Source: CAZGUH01 sp964529005 | GTDB taxonomy: Bacteria; Actinomycetota; Acidimicrobiia; Acidimicrobiales; Ilumatobacteraceae | Assembly (NCBI GenBank): GCA_964529005.1 | Contig: CAZGUH010000026.1 | Location: 1 to 52,088 of the forward strand | Direction: 5' to 3' | Length of the DNA: 52,088 nt | In this document: in pieces, positions 40,201 through 46,726 of the stretch | Layout: every line of letters starts with the position of its first letter | Numbering within the stretch: position 1 is the first letter of the stretch | Position numbers and translations under genes: made by a program | Notes under the pieces: model-generated | What the model was told of the DNA's origin: nothing | The model's database searches: none | The model's input: only the letters and a program-made list of their open reading frames with translations

Positions 40201-40550
40201 CCTCGCACGCGAGTGACGGGTCGGTCTCGGCCGCCGACCTCGCCGCGCTGATCACCGGTCAGGCGACGAGCAGCACGGCCGCCAGCGTGCGACGGGCGAT
40301 GAGCACCTCGGCGGTCCACACCGCCTCCGACTCGCAGCCACGGATCCAGCGCTTGCAGACGATCGGCGAGATGTCGACCACATCGCCGGCGGCCGCTGGC
40401 GCACAGGGACAGAATCCCTGGGAGCTGTTGACGTCGACCGACGAGACGAGCGGCGTGCTCGACTTCGTCGACTGGATCGTCGAACGCATCGAGGACCGTC
40501 TGCTCGCCGAGATCGAACGCCGCGGCGGGCGCTACCGAGGGGACTACTGA
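37188..40550 (+). CDS. Giant disordered eCIS protein with DUF4157 (HELTH) domain
   Basis: 1120 aa from ATG 37188 inside the tube-3 gene. Residues ~1-95 contain some order ('SWSRFGFRLGLSQVARWSLE', 'IQYWPWHDQ'). About 100-800 is extremely Pro/Ala/Arg/Thr-rich and should be disordered. Residues ~800-930 resemble the eCIS-associated DUF4157 domain ('RVRISTDDTSRRALDAAGKI', 'TTGDVIHLRR', 'DDAAVLAHELTHVAHP') with zinc motif H891-E-L-T-H895. A Ser/Thr linker leads to a C-terminal helix ending 'IERRGGRYRGDY'. DUF4157 usually lies at the N-terminus of eCIS cargo. Here it is C-terminal and the gene is within the structural operon, so cargo, tape-measure or baseplate roles are all open. Confidence 0.85.
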   Translation: MGSVRSTSPAEPAAADSGFGVAVTARMSPRQRSGRALGGSARPGAVGASWSRFGFRLGLSQVARWSLEASSAEHADGAVRPPIQYWPWHDQTSDAHAAPGTARSEPEPAKPEFVPSGDPKLDALRRMLAAPASNPTTPAHRAAPPAASGRPPTPSPAPAPRVHRGLPRTLARTMSTEAPIQMPGAVVHRMRPETIDPAAVSAAERRPGVTAGVPTAGRSAARDVSRSREPERPAPRSEPREISSLRRLLESKGLIAPSPEREVDEPAATRAANPFVHSAVDTSRHDAWRHRTSLGTEQARTNRFAPRPERAAGLLPARDEPAGRDAEPPSLSPHRAERHARRDAGSGTRPPVTSLRDRAAVRGVSPTPEQTSAQAETRAQGTAPFAPATDHAARPVPDGASRPRATDAAARDERTAGPQAARRPVTSEPVIPPRTLPDSRTMAQPGTPSAMERADDVRAAARMAANDPERVDVRRNADAGGVPSGSDRDARPANVSPSAPIAQQARDADADAQVDASVGPAAGTRADAAAPTPRPVASPVEGSAEPGDAARSEALGGEAVESHDVPAAPRDTAPAEPDCTTAGGHRGATPADASPATAVEAPGATPVARAAVAPPSVPSTAKGRTQSPTAEVTYDGPALPAASRPAPDAPHLARAYRPGESAPASPTWARSGEQPSAPAELRTSTRHRPTPTPAPASTLATSPAPAHDPAPPAAIARRRSPAPTDDPTERTGSGRRPTPVDDRGAPTAHVADRPPVVHPPSTGPAAVRPTRLDPSAGDDAHSIRHEAPAPPALSFDIAARITRTSDRAVDAPEQRFARVIARQPIGAPRPLPSAWQPLAAAIVGDRRVRISTDDTSRRALDAAGKIAATTGDVIHLRRSPSTRDDAAVLAHELTHVAHPSPMPRFFDDHRPSAEERQAEAIADIIRRAPVLPHAAVAATPAGRSTPRGAVPAGRSTSSSGGSSGRAVSTVRRSSAHRTTSTLTATSRAITSNDEPSTLDPSAPATSHASDGSVSAADLAALITGQATSSTAASVRRAMSTSAVHTASDSQPRIQRLQTIGEMSTTSPAAAGAQGQNPWELLTSTDETSGVLDFVDWIVERIEDRLLAEIERRGGRYRGDY

Positions 40551-40551
40551 C

Positions 40552-41226
40552 ATGTCGGCGCCGGTCCAACTCCAGAAGGCCTTCCTCCAGACCGAGGGCG
40601 GCGAGCGCATTAACTGCATGTTCAACCCGTCGAAGTTCTCGTTCTCGATGGGTAACCGCTGGGAGCCGGACCGCATGCCGGGCAAGGCGACGCCGGTGCT
40701 GCGCTTCGCCGGCGGCAACAGCGGCACGTTCTCGTTGAGCCTCGTGTTCGACACCACCGCCGACGGCTCGAGCGTGACGACGCACACGAACAAGCTGCTG
40801 AAGCTGATGGAGATCGACGAGTCGCTCCCCGACTACGACGCGCAGCGCAACAGCGGCCGTCCGCCGTGGGTGTCGTTCCACTGGGGCACGAACATCCACA
40901 CGTTCAAGGCGATCATCAAGTCGCTCGGGGTCACGTTCACGTACTTCTCCAACGAGGGCGTGCCGCTGCGAGCCAACGTCGAGATGAGCCTCGAGCAGTA
41001 CGAGCCGGACCCCAACTGGACCCGCCAGAACCCGACGTCGGGAACGCCCAAGCCGCACCGCACGCATCAGGTGAGCCCCGGCGACACCCTCGATCGCATC
41101 GCCGCCCGCTACTACGGCGACTCCACGCGCTGGCGCGCCATCGCTGCCGCCAACGCGATCAGCGACCCACTCGCACTCACCCCGGGCGACGTGCTGGCGA
41201 TCCCTGAACGGGTCGACGCGACATGA
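40552..41226 (+). CDS. eCIS tube-baseplate adaptor with LysM domain (Afp7/Pvc7-like)
   Basis: 224 aa, one nt after the DUF4157 gene. The N-terminal ~160 residues ('CMFNPSKFSFSMGNRWE', 'LVFDTT', 'PWVSFHWGTNIHTFKAIIKSLGVTFTYFSNEGVPLRANVEMSLEQYE') match the eCIS tube-initiator/adaptor fold. The C-terminus is a LysM motif (~168-220: 'HQVSPGDTLDRIAARYYGDSTRWRAIAAANAI'). LysM may contact peptidoglycan or the baseplate hub as gp53 does in T4. It links spike to tube. Confidence 0.92.
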   Translation: MSAPVQLQKAFLQTEGGERINCMFNPSKFSFSMGNRWEPDRMPGKATPVLRFAGGNSGTFSLSLVFDTTADGSSVTTHTNKLLKLMEIDESLPDYDAQRNSGRPPWVSFHWGTNIHTFKAIIKSLGVTFTYFSNEGVPLRANVEMSLEQYEPDPNWTRQNPTSGTPKPHRTHQVSPGDTLDRIAARYYGDSTRWRAIAAANAISDPLALTPGDVLAIPERVDAT

Positions 41227-43013
41227 CGATCGAACGTCCTCGCATCAAGGTCGAGGGTGCGCCCGTCAGCAGCGCCGTGTCCGACCTGCTCATCGACGTG
41301 CGGGTCGAGCTGGCGGTCAACACCGCTGGGCGGGCGACGGTGCGCTTCTTCGACCACGAGTTCGACATCATCGACTCCGAAGTGTTCAAGATCGGCAAGG
41401 TGATCTCGATCGACTTCTTCCCGGAGACCCTGGGCACGCCGGAAGCCGTGCGCGTCTTCGATGGAGAAGTCACCGCGATCGCGACCGACGTCGGGCCGAG
41501 CGACATGCACGAGCTCGTCATCACGTGCTTCGACAAGTCGCATCGCCTGCGACGCGGGGCACGGCAGCGAACGATGCTGAACGTGACGTACTCCAACGTC
41601 GTGAGCAAGATCGCCTCCGAGTCCGGACTCCAGGCCGATGTGGATGGCTGCGGGTCGATCACGTTCCCGCACCTGCTGCAGACGTCCGACAACGCCACGT
41701 TCCTGACCGAGATCGCTCAACGCACCGGCACGCAGTGGTACGTCGACGGGGCGAAGCTGAAGGTCTTCGCCCCGTCCAATCAGGGAAGCCCGCCGACACT
41801 GACGCTGCACGAGACACTGCGGACCTTCCGCACGCGCTTCTCCGCTGCGGAACAGGTCGGCGATGTCATCGTCCAGGGTTGGGACGAGAAGAACAAGGTC
41901 GCCATCGTCGGCAGAGCGCCCGCGACGGCGGACCCCCCGCAGTTGACGACCGCGCCGTTGGCGAGCGACAACCGCACGAAGCACACGAGTTGGGGAGCCG
42001 ACGCGCGGCACACCGGAACCCTGGTGGTGCAGAGCCAGACCGAAGCCGAGCAGGTCGCCAAGGCGTTGCACGCACGCGCGGCGACGTCGGAGATCCTCGC
42101 TCGCGGCGAAGCGTTGGGGACACCTTCGCTGCGTCCAGGTGGCCCGGTCGAGATCGCCGGCGTCGGCAGGCGGCTGAGCGGCGTGTACTACCTGACGACG
42201 GTCGAGCACATCTTCTCCACGCGTGGGCAGATCACGCGCTTCAGCGCGGGCAGCCTCGCGCCCGCGTCGCTCGTCGACCTCGTCGGCTCGCGCTCGCAAT
42301 CCAGTTGGGGCCGCACCGGCCCGACGATCGGTCTCGTCACGAACACGAAGGACCCGGAGAACCGCGGTCGTATCAAGGTGAAGTTCCCGGTGCAGGGCGA
42401 CACGGTCGAGAGCGACTGGGCCAAGCTCGTGATGCCTGGGGCCGGCAAGGACCGCGGGTTGATGTTCGTTCCGGAGGTGAACGACGAGGTGCTCGTCTTG
42501 TTCGAGCACGGCGATACGCGCCGGCCGATCGTGCTGGGGGGCATGTGGAACGGCGTGGACGCCCCGCCGCTCAAGACCGACACGTTCCTCGACAGCGACG
42601 GCAAGACCTTCGAGTGGGGGGTCAAGTCCCGCGCCGGTCACACGGTGATGATCCGCAACGGACCCGATCCCGACAAGCACAGCATCGAGCTCAAGCTCGC
42701 CGACGGTGTCACCACGCTGCTGCTCACCAAGGAAAAGGTCGAACTGCGGGCGAACAGCAAGCCGCTGCAGATCCAGTCCGGCCAGGCCTCGATCACATTG
42801 GACCAGGACAACGTCACGATCAAGGGCCAGAAGATCTCCATCGAGGGCAACGACAACGTCGTCGTGAAGTCGACGGCGAAGGTCCAGATCAACGGGACGG
42901 GCGGTGTCGACGTCCAATCCAGCGGCCCCGCCTCGCTGAAGGGCAATGGAGGCGTCGCCGTGGAGAGTGCGGCGATGACGCAGATCAAGGGCTCGATGGT
43001 CAAGATCAACTGA
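41223..43013 (+). CDS. VgrG/gp27-gp5-like central spike protein (Afp8/Pvc8-like)
   Basis: 596 aa; ATG 41223 overlaps the LysM gene stop (ATGA). Residues ~1-345 are the phage late-control-D/gp27-like hub ('DLLIDVRVELAVNTAGRATVRFFD', 'NVTYSNVVSKIASESGLQ', 'FLTEIAQRTGTQWYVDGAKLKVF'). Residues ~365-440 are the gp5 OB fold ('GLVTNTKDPENRGRIKVKFP', 'VNDEVLVLFEHGDTRRPIVLGGMWNG'). Residues ~460-596 are a beta-helix needle with repeating 'V-I-G--I-I-G-' strands ('NVTIKGQKISIEGNDNVVVKS'). No C-terminal effector domain; the DUF4280 protein would cap it. Confidence 0.96.
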   Translation: MTIERPRIKVEGAPVSSAVSDLLIDVRVELAVNTAGRATVRFFDHEFDIIDSEVFKIGKVISIDFFPETLGTPEAVRVFDGEVTAIATDVGPSDMHELVITCFDKSHRLRRGARQRTMLNVTYSNVVSKIASESGLQADVDGCGSITFPHLLQTSDNATFLTEIAQRTGTQWYVDGAKLKVFAPSNQGSPPTLTLHETLRTFRTRFSAAEQVGDVIVQGWDEKNKVAIVGRAPATADPPQLTTAPLASDNRTKHTSWGADARHTGTLVVQSQTEAEQVAKALHARAATSEILARGEALGTPSLRPGGPVEIAGVGRRLSGVYYLTTVEHIFSTRGQITRFSAGSLAPASLVDLVGSRSQSSWGRTGPTIGLVTNTKDPENRGRIKVKFPVQGDTVESDWAKLVMPGAGKDRGLMFVPEVNDEVLVLFEHGDTRRPIVLGGMWNGVDAPPLKTDTFLDSDGKTFEWGVKSRAGHTVMIRNGPDPDKHSIELKLADGVTTLLLTKEKVELRANSKPLQIQSGQASITLDQDNVTIKGQKISIEGNDNVVVKSTAKVQINGTGGVDVQSSGPASLKGNGGVAVESAAMTQIKGSMVKIN

Positions 43014-43074
43014 AGATCCGCCGATACGCGAACGGCGACGAGGGCGTCCGGCGACGGCGCAGGAGGAGGTGAGC

Positions 43075-43488
43075 ATGACGAACGCAGCAGACTTCATCGG
43101 GCGGGGGATCATGTTCCCCATGCGCGTCGACCAGTCGGGCTCGATCGCGATGACCGGCGGTGTCGACGATCTCGACAGCTCGGTGCGCATGGTTCTGTCG
43201 ACCGCCCCCGGCGAGCGCCTGATGCGGCCACGCTTCGGGTGCCGCATCTGGGAGATGCTCTTCGAGCCGATCAATGCCAACACGCTCGGCCTGATGGCGG
43301 TCGCCGTGCGCGACGCGCTGGGCCAGTGGGAACCGCGCATCGTGGTCGAAGACGTGGTCGCGCGCCCGGACCCCACCGCCGACGGCCGCGTCGGCATCGA
43401 CATCACCTACCGCGTGAAGACCAGCAACGACAAGCGCAACCTCGTCTATCCGTTCTACGTGATCCCTCGGGAAGGTGACACGCCGTGA
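43075..43488 (+). CDS. Baseplate wedge protein gp25-like (Afp9-like)
   Basis: 137 aa from ATG 43075, which sits 5 nt behind AGGAGG; GTG 43069 would overlap that Shine-Dalgarno. GPW/gp25 motifs: 'DLDSSVRMVLSTAPGERLMRPRFGCRIWEMLFEP' (E-R-x-RP-FG--l) and 'WEPRIVVEDVV'. It has the gp25 lysozyme-like-family core-wedge fold, which nucleates sheath polymerisation. The stop overlaps the J-protein start (GTGA). Confidence 0.94.
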   Translation: MTNAADFIGRGIMFPMRVDQSGSIAMTGGVDDLDSSVRMVLSTAPGERLMRPRFGCRIWEMLFEPINANTLGLMAVAVRDALGQWEPRIVVEDVVARPDPTADGRVGIDITYRVKTSNDKRNLVYPFYVIPREGDTP

Positions 43489-45422
43489 GCCTGCCCGTCC
43501 CGAACCTCGACGACCGTCGCTTCCAGGACATCGTCGACGAGGCCAAACGGCTGATCCCGACGTTCTGCCCGGAGTGGACGAACCACAACGTCTCCGACCC
43601 CGGCGTGGCGCTCATCGAGCTGTTCGCCTGGATGACGGAGATGACGATCTTCCGTCTCAACCAGGTGCCCGACGCGTACTACACGCGGATGCTCAACCTG
43701 ATCGGCTTCGAGCCGTTCCCCGCGACCGCCGCGCGCGCCGACGTGACGTTCTGGCTCGTCAGCGCGCTCGACAACCCGGTGCTCGTTCCTCGGGGCACGC
43801 AGGTGACCACGTCGGGCGAGATCGGCGCGCAGCGGGTGTTCACGACGCTGGACGACCTGATGATCATCCAGCCCACGTTGATCGCATCGATGACCTCGAA
43901 CGCTCCGGATGCGTACACGGACGTGTGGGACGCCCTGCGCATCGACCACGGCGCGGTCGTGTGCTTCCCGTCGGTGACGCCCGGTGACTGCTTCTATCTC
44001 GGCTTCGACGACACGTTGGCGGGCAACGCGATCCAGATGGACATCCGCGCCAACGTGGAAGGCATCGGCGTGATCCCCGATCGCCCGCCGTTGGTGTGGG
44101 AGGTGTGGCAGGGCGAGGGGTGGATCCCGGCCACCGTGTACCGCGACACGACGGGCGGCTTGAACCGCGACGGCTCCATCGTGCTGCTCGTCCCGCCGGC
44201 CCACGAGCCGCTGACGCTCGCCGGCCAGCGCGCGTTCTGGATGCGCGCGCGTTTGCTCACGCCGGAGCCCGATCAGCCGTTCTACCGCGCGTCGCCACAG
44301 ATCAGCACGATGCGCGTGGCCAGCGTCGGCGGCACCGTCACCGCGGAGCACAGCGACGCGGCGCCGCGAGCGATCCTCGGCGTCAGCACCGGCAAGCCGA
44401 ACCAGACGTTCCATGTCGAACACGCCCCGGTGCTGCCACGGGCCGAAGGCGAGCGCGTCGTCGTGGTGGCCGCCGACGGCGCCGAGACGCCGTACGTCGA
44501 GGTCGCGGACTTCGTCAACTCGGCCGCGCACGATCGTCACATCGTGTGGGACTCGACCACCGGTGAGATCCGCTTCGGCCCGAACATCCGCTACCCCGAC
44601 GGCTCGACCCGCCAACACGGCGCCATCCCGCCGGAAGGGGCGCACATCGCGGTCACCGGATACCGCTTCGGCGGCGGCGCGGCCGGCAACGTCGGAGCCG
44701 GCACGCTCACCGCGTTGCGGACGACGATCCCCTACGTGGCGCGGGTGGAGAACATCGCCGCCGCGACCGGCGGAGTCGACGCCGAGACCGTCGAGAACGC
44801 CAAGCTGCGCGGCCCGCAGACGCTGCGCGCCGGTTCCCGGGCTGTGACGGCGGCCGACTACGAACGCCTCGCGGCTCAGGCCGATCCGGCCATCGCCCGC
44901 GTGCGGTGCCTGCCACCTGCCTCCCAGGGCCGGCCGATCCAGCTGCTGCTGGTGCCGGCGGTGAAGCGCGCCGCGCACGAACTGCGCCTCGACGACTTCG
45001 CGCTGCCGCCCGGGATGATCGAGCGCGTCAGCGCCTACCTGGACGAGCGGCGAATCCTCGGCACGACGGTCGAGATCGGCACGCCCTTCTACCAAGGCGT
45101 CACCGCGGCGGTGCTGCTGACAGCGCGCCCGGGACGACCGACCCATCTCGTGCGCGAGCGCGCCATGCAAGCGCTCTACCGGTTCATCAACCCGCTCTCG
45201 GGCGGCGCCGACGGGCTCGGATGGGGGTTCGACACGGACCTCAACTCGACGTCGATCTACCAGATGCTCGAAGCGGTCGAAGGTGTCGAGCGCGTCGACG
45301 AGGTGCTGCTGTTCGAGTACGACCTGCGGAACAACGAGCGCATCGGCTTCGGCCGAGAGCTGGTCAAGCTGGAGCGCGATTCGCTGTTCCTGTCCGCCTC
45401 CCATCGCGTGGTCGTCCGATGA
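43485..45422 (+). CDS. Baseplate J-like protein (Afp11-like wedge)
   Basis: 645 aa from GTG 43485. N-terminal 'LPVPNLDDRRFQDIVDEAKRLIPTFCPEWTNHNVSDPGVALIELFAWMTEM' is the usual opening of eCIS/actinophage-tail baseplate J proteins. The core has 'GEIRFGPNIRYPDGSTRQHG', 'YRFGGGAAGNVGAGTLTAL', 'GVDAETVENAKLRGPQTLRAGSRAVTAADYERLA' and the C-terminal 'RERAMQALYRFINPLSGG' and 'VEGVERVDEVLLFEYDLR'. It forms the wedge ring around the hub. Usually a second, larger J-like wedge (Afp12) follows; none is seen here. Confidence 0.95.
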   Translation: MSLPVPNLDDRRFQDIVDEAKRLIPTFCPEWTNHNVSDPGVALIELFAWMTEMTIFRLNQVPDAYYTRMLNLIGFEPFPATAARADVTFWLVSALDNPVLVPRGTQVTTSGEIGAQRVFTTLDDLMIIQPTLIASMTSNAPDAYTDVWDALRIDHGAVVCFPSVTPGDCFYLGFDDTLAGNAIQMDIRANVEGIGVIPDRPPLVWEVWQGEGWIPATVYRDTTGGLNRDGSIVLLVPPAHEPLTLAGQRAFWMRARLLTPEPDQPFYRASPQISTMRVASVGGTVTAEHSDAAPRAILGVSTGKPNQTFHVEHAPVLPRAEGERVVVVAADGAETPYVEVADFVNSAAHDRHIVWDSTTGEIRFGPNIRYPDGSTRQHGAIPPEGAHIAVTGYRFGGGAAGNVGAGTLTALRTTIPYVARVENIAAATGGVDAETVENAKLRGPQTLRAGSRAVTAADYERLAAQADPAIARVRCLPPASQGRPIQLLLVPAVKRAAHELRLDDFALPPGMIERVSAYLDERRILGTTVEIGTPFYQGVTAAVLLTARPGRPTHLVRERAMQALYRFINPLSGGADGLGWGFDTDLNSTSIYQMLEAVEGVERVDEVLLFEYDLRNNERIGFGRELVKLERDSLFLSASHRVVVR

Positions 45423-45481
45423 GGACGACGGAGTGGAGCGTCCGATGAGGACGACGACGGAGTGGAGCGTCCGATGAGGAC
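45413..45481 (+). repeat. Tandem duplication at the J / tail-I junction
   Basis: Units at 45413-45438 (26 nt), 45439-45467 (29 nt) and a partial third copy at 45468-45481. Each holds CGTCCGATGAGGAC; the two full units differ by one extra GAC. The result is three consecutive ATGA start-stop overlaps and two mini-ORFs, MRTTEWSVR (45419-45448) and MRTTTEWSVR (45445-45477), before the real tail-I start at 45474. Confidence 0.9.
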
Positions 45482-46216
45482 CGCTGTCGCGCGGCGCGAC
45501 GACTGGTTGGTCGGCCAGCTGCCGGTCGGGATGACCGAGGATCACTTCCTCGTCGGCTTCGTNNNNNNNNNNNNNNNNNNNNNNNNNNNNNNNNNNNNNN
45601 NNNNNNNNNNNNNNNNNNNNNNNNNNNNNNNNNNNNNNNNNNNNNNNNNNNNNNNNNNNNNNTGGTCGGCCAGCTGCCGGTCGGGATGACCGAGGATCAC
45701 TTCCTCGTCGGCTTCGTGCGGATCTTCCAGACGGTCGCCGACACCGTGCTGCACACCATCGACAACCTTCCGCACGTGTTCGACACCGCCGTCGCGCCCG
45801 ACGCGATGGTGCGCGCGATCGGCGCCTGGATGGGCGTCGATTGGGTCGACCCGTCGTTGCCCGATCAGCTGCAGCGACGCATCGTGCGCGAGTACTCCGC
45901 CGGCCTGCTGTGGCGTGGCACGAAGCCCGGGATGACGCGGCTGCTCGAGTTGATCTGCGGCGGTGTCGTCTCGGTCGAAGACAGCGGCGGCGTCTACACC
46001 GAGGCCGAGGCGCCGGTCCCCGCGCCGCACGTGCGGATGGAGGTCGAGTCGACCGGGTGGGCGACCGAGAGCGACCTGGTGAGGATCATCCGCAACGAGC
46101 TGCCCGCGTCGGTGACGTTCGAGCTCGTGGTCGGCGGCCGCGTCGTGCACCCCGCTCCCCTGCCCACGTCCGGTTCGCCGCAACTGTCCACCGCCAGCAC
46201 GGAGGCTGCGCCATGA
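45474..46216 (+). CDS. Phage tail protein I-like (TIGR02242-type), interrupted by an assembly gap
   Basis: ATG 45474 overlaps the mini-ORF stop. The reading frame enters the N-gap at 45562 and resumes after it. Joining the duplicated 55-nt ends (collapsing 155 nt) keeps the frame and gives a 195-aa protein: 'DDWLVGQLPVGMTEDHFLVGFV', then 'RIFQTVADTVLHTIDNLPHVFD', 'VRAIGAWMGVDWVDPSLPDQLQRRIV', 'SAGLLWRGTKPGMTRLLELICGG'. These are the motifs of the tail-protein-I family, which links wedge and tail fibres in P2-like tails. Here it closes the baseplate genes. The stop overlaps the next start (ATGA). Confidence 0.88.
45508..45562 (+). repeat. Left copy of the 55-bp duplication flanking the N gap
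   Basis: Identical over all 55 bases to 45663-45717. The copies touch the gap on both sides, as expected for two contig ends sharing a k-mer-length overlap. Confidence 0.95.
45563..45662. other. Assembly gap of exactly 100 N, probably artefactual
   Basis: A gap of exactly 100 N is the usual placeholder for unknown size. With identical 55-bp flanks and frame preserved after collapse (155 nt removed), the real gap length is most likely zero or negative. Confidence 0.9.
45663..45717 (+). repeat. Right copy of the 55-bp duplication flanking the N gap
   Basis: Exact repeat of 45508-45562; see the gap entry. The sequence beyond 45717 continues the tail-I gene. Confidence 0.95.
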
Positions 46217-46644
46217 CGACCATCACCTGCCCCGAGTGCGGGCTCCAGGCACAGTTCGACTCGATGCGCCGCAACGCCGAGGAGTTCTGCGAGCGCTGCG
46301 ATTTCCCGCTGTTCTGGGCACGCTCCGACGCGCCGCTGGTGATGGCGTCGAACGGCGCCGACACGACACGGCGGCGTCTTCCCGGGACCGGCGGCCGGGT
46401 GACGGTGGGGAGCAGGTTGTGTCCCGAGTGCGGCGAGCTGAACCCGCTCGGCGAGACGCACTGCATCCGCTGCACCGCCGACCTCGATCCCCCGCCGCCT
46501 CCCGAGCCGGTGGTGGAGGTGTACGTCGAGCCGCCGCCGCCACCGCCCGAGCCGGAGCCGGTCAAGCGGCGCTGGTGGCCGTGGGTCGTGCTGGCGGTCG
46601 CGGTGATCCTCCTCGCCGTCGTCCTCATCGTCAGACTCACTTGA
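46213..46644 (+). CDS. Double zinc-ribbon protein with C-terminal membrane anchor, last eCIS gene
   Basis: 143 aa; ATG 46213 overlaps the tail-I stop. First ribbon: C6-P-E-C9 and C26-E-R-C29. Second ribbon near 70-89: 'LCPECGELNPLGETHCIRC'. A Pro/Glu/Val linker (~93-118) leads to 'KRRWWPWVVLAVAVILLAVVLIVRL', one membrane helix with basic flank, so the ribbons should face the cytoplasm. It is translationally coupled to the baseplate genes. It could tether or trigger the particle at the membrane; this role is inferred from topology and context. Confidence 0.85.
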   Translation: MTTITCPECGLQAQFDSMRRNAEEFCERCDFPLFWARSDAPLVMASNGADTTRRRLPGTGGRVTVGSRLCPECGELNPLGETHCIRCTADLDPPPPPEPVVEVYVEPPPPPPEPEPVKRRWWPWVVLAVAVILLAVVLIVRLT

Positions 46645-46710
46645 GCACGGGCGCCTGAGTCGCACGGCCACCGAGCGCACGAGCTCCATCGCTGCCCCCA
46701 CGAGGTGCTC

Positions 46711-46716
46711 TAGGCT
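46711..46716 (+). promoter_or_regulatory. Putative -10 for the livHMGF operon
   Basis: TAGGCT lies 10 nt before ATG 46727 in the 82-nt gap after the eCIS locus. No Shine-Dalgarno. Weak without a -35. Confidence 0.35.
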
Positions 46717-46726
46717 GCGGGCGACC

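Larger units (their letters stand above)
31084..46644. other. Extracellular/cytoplasmic contractile injection system (eCIS) locus
   Basis: Contiguous phage-tail-like gene set without capsid, terminase, lysis or integrase genes: AAA+ ATPase (minus strand) and, on the plus strand, PAAR-like DUF4280, sheath, tube 1, tube 2, TAC-like, DUF6760, tube 3, DUF4157 protein, LysM adaptor, spike, gp25, baseplate J, tail I, zinc-ribbon/TM protein. Gene order and the AAA+ and DUF4157 members are eCIS hallmarks and exclude an ordinary prophage or T6SS (no TssJLM). Most plus-strand genes overlap or touch, so it is probably one or two transcripts. The cap, tape measure and a second J-type wedge are not recognised. 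Confidence 0.92.

Noticed and set aside
38242..40793. Large minus-strand frames (440 and 704 codons) opposite the DUF4157 gene
   Set aside because: The plus frame contains the HELTH motif, is coupled to its neighbours on both sides and has a matching start. The minus frames are Arg-rich shadows.
41112..43406. 764-codon minus-strand frame across the spike and gp25 genes
   Set aside because: It overlaps two well-recognised eCIS genes and encodes only Arg/Asp/His/Leu-rich sequence.
45563..45662. Gap as a true insertion or hidden mobile element
   Set aside because: Exactly 100 N with identical 55-bp flanks and restored frame on collapse indicates a scaffolding placeholder.
31084..46644. Prophage or type VI secretion interpretation of the tail cluster
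   Set aside because: No capsid, portal, terminase, lysis or integrase genes and no TssJ/L/M/K. The AAA+ ATPase, DUF4157 and LysM adaptor point to eCIS.
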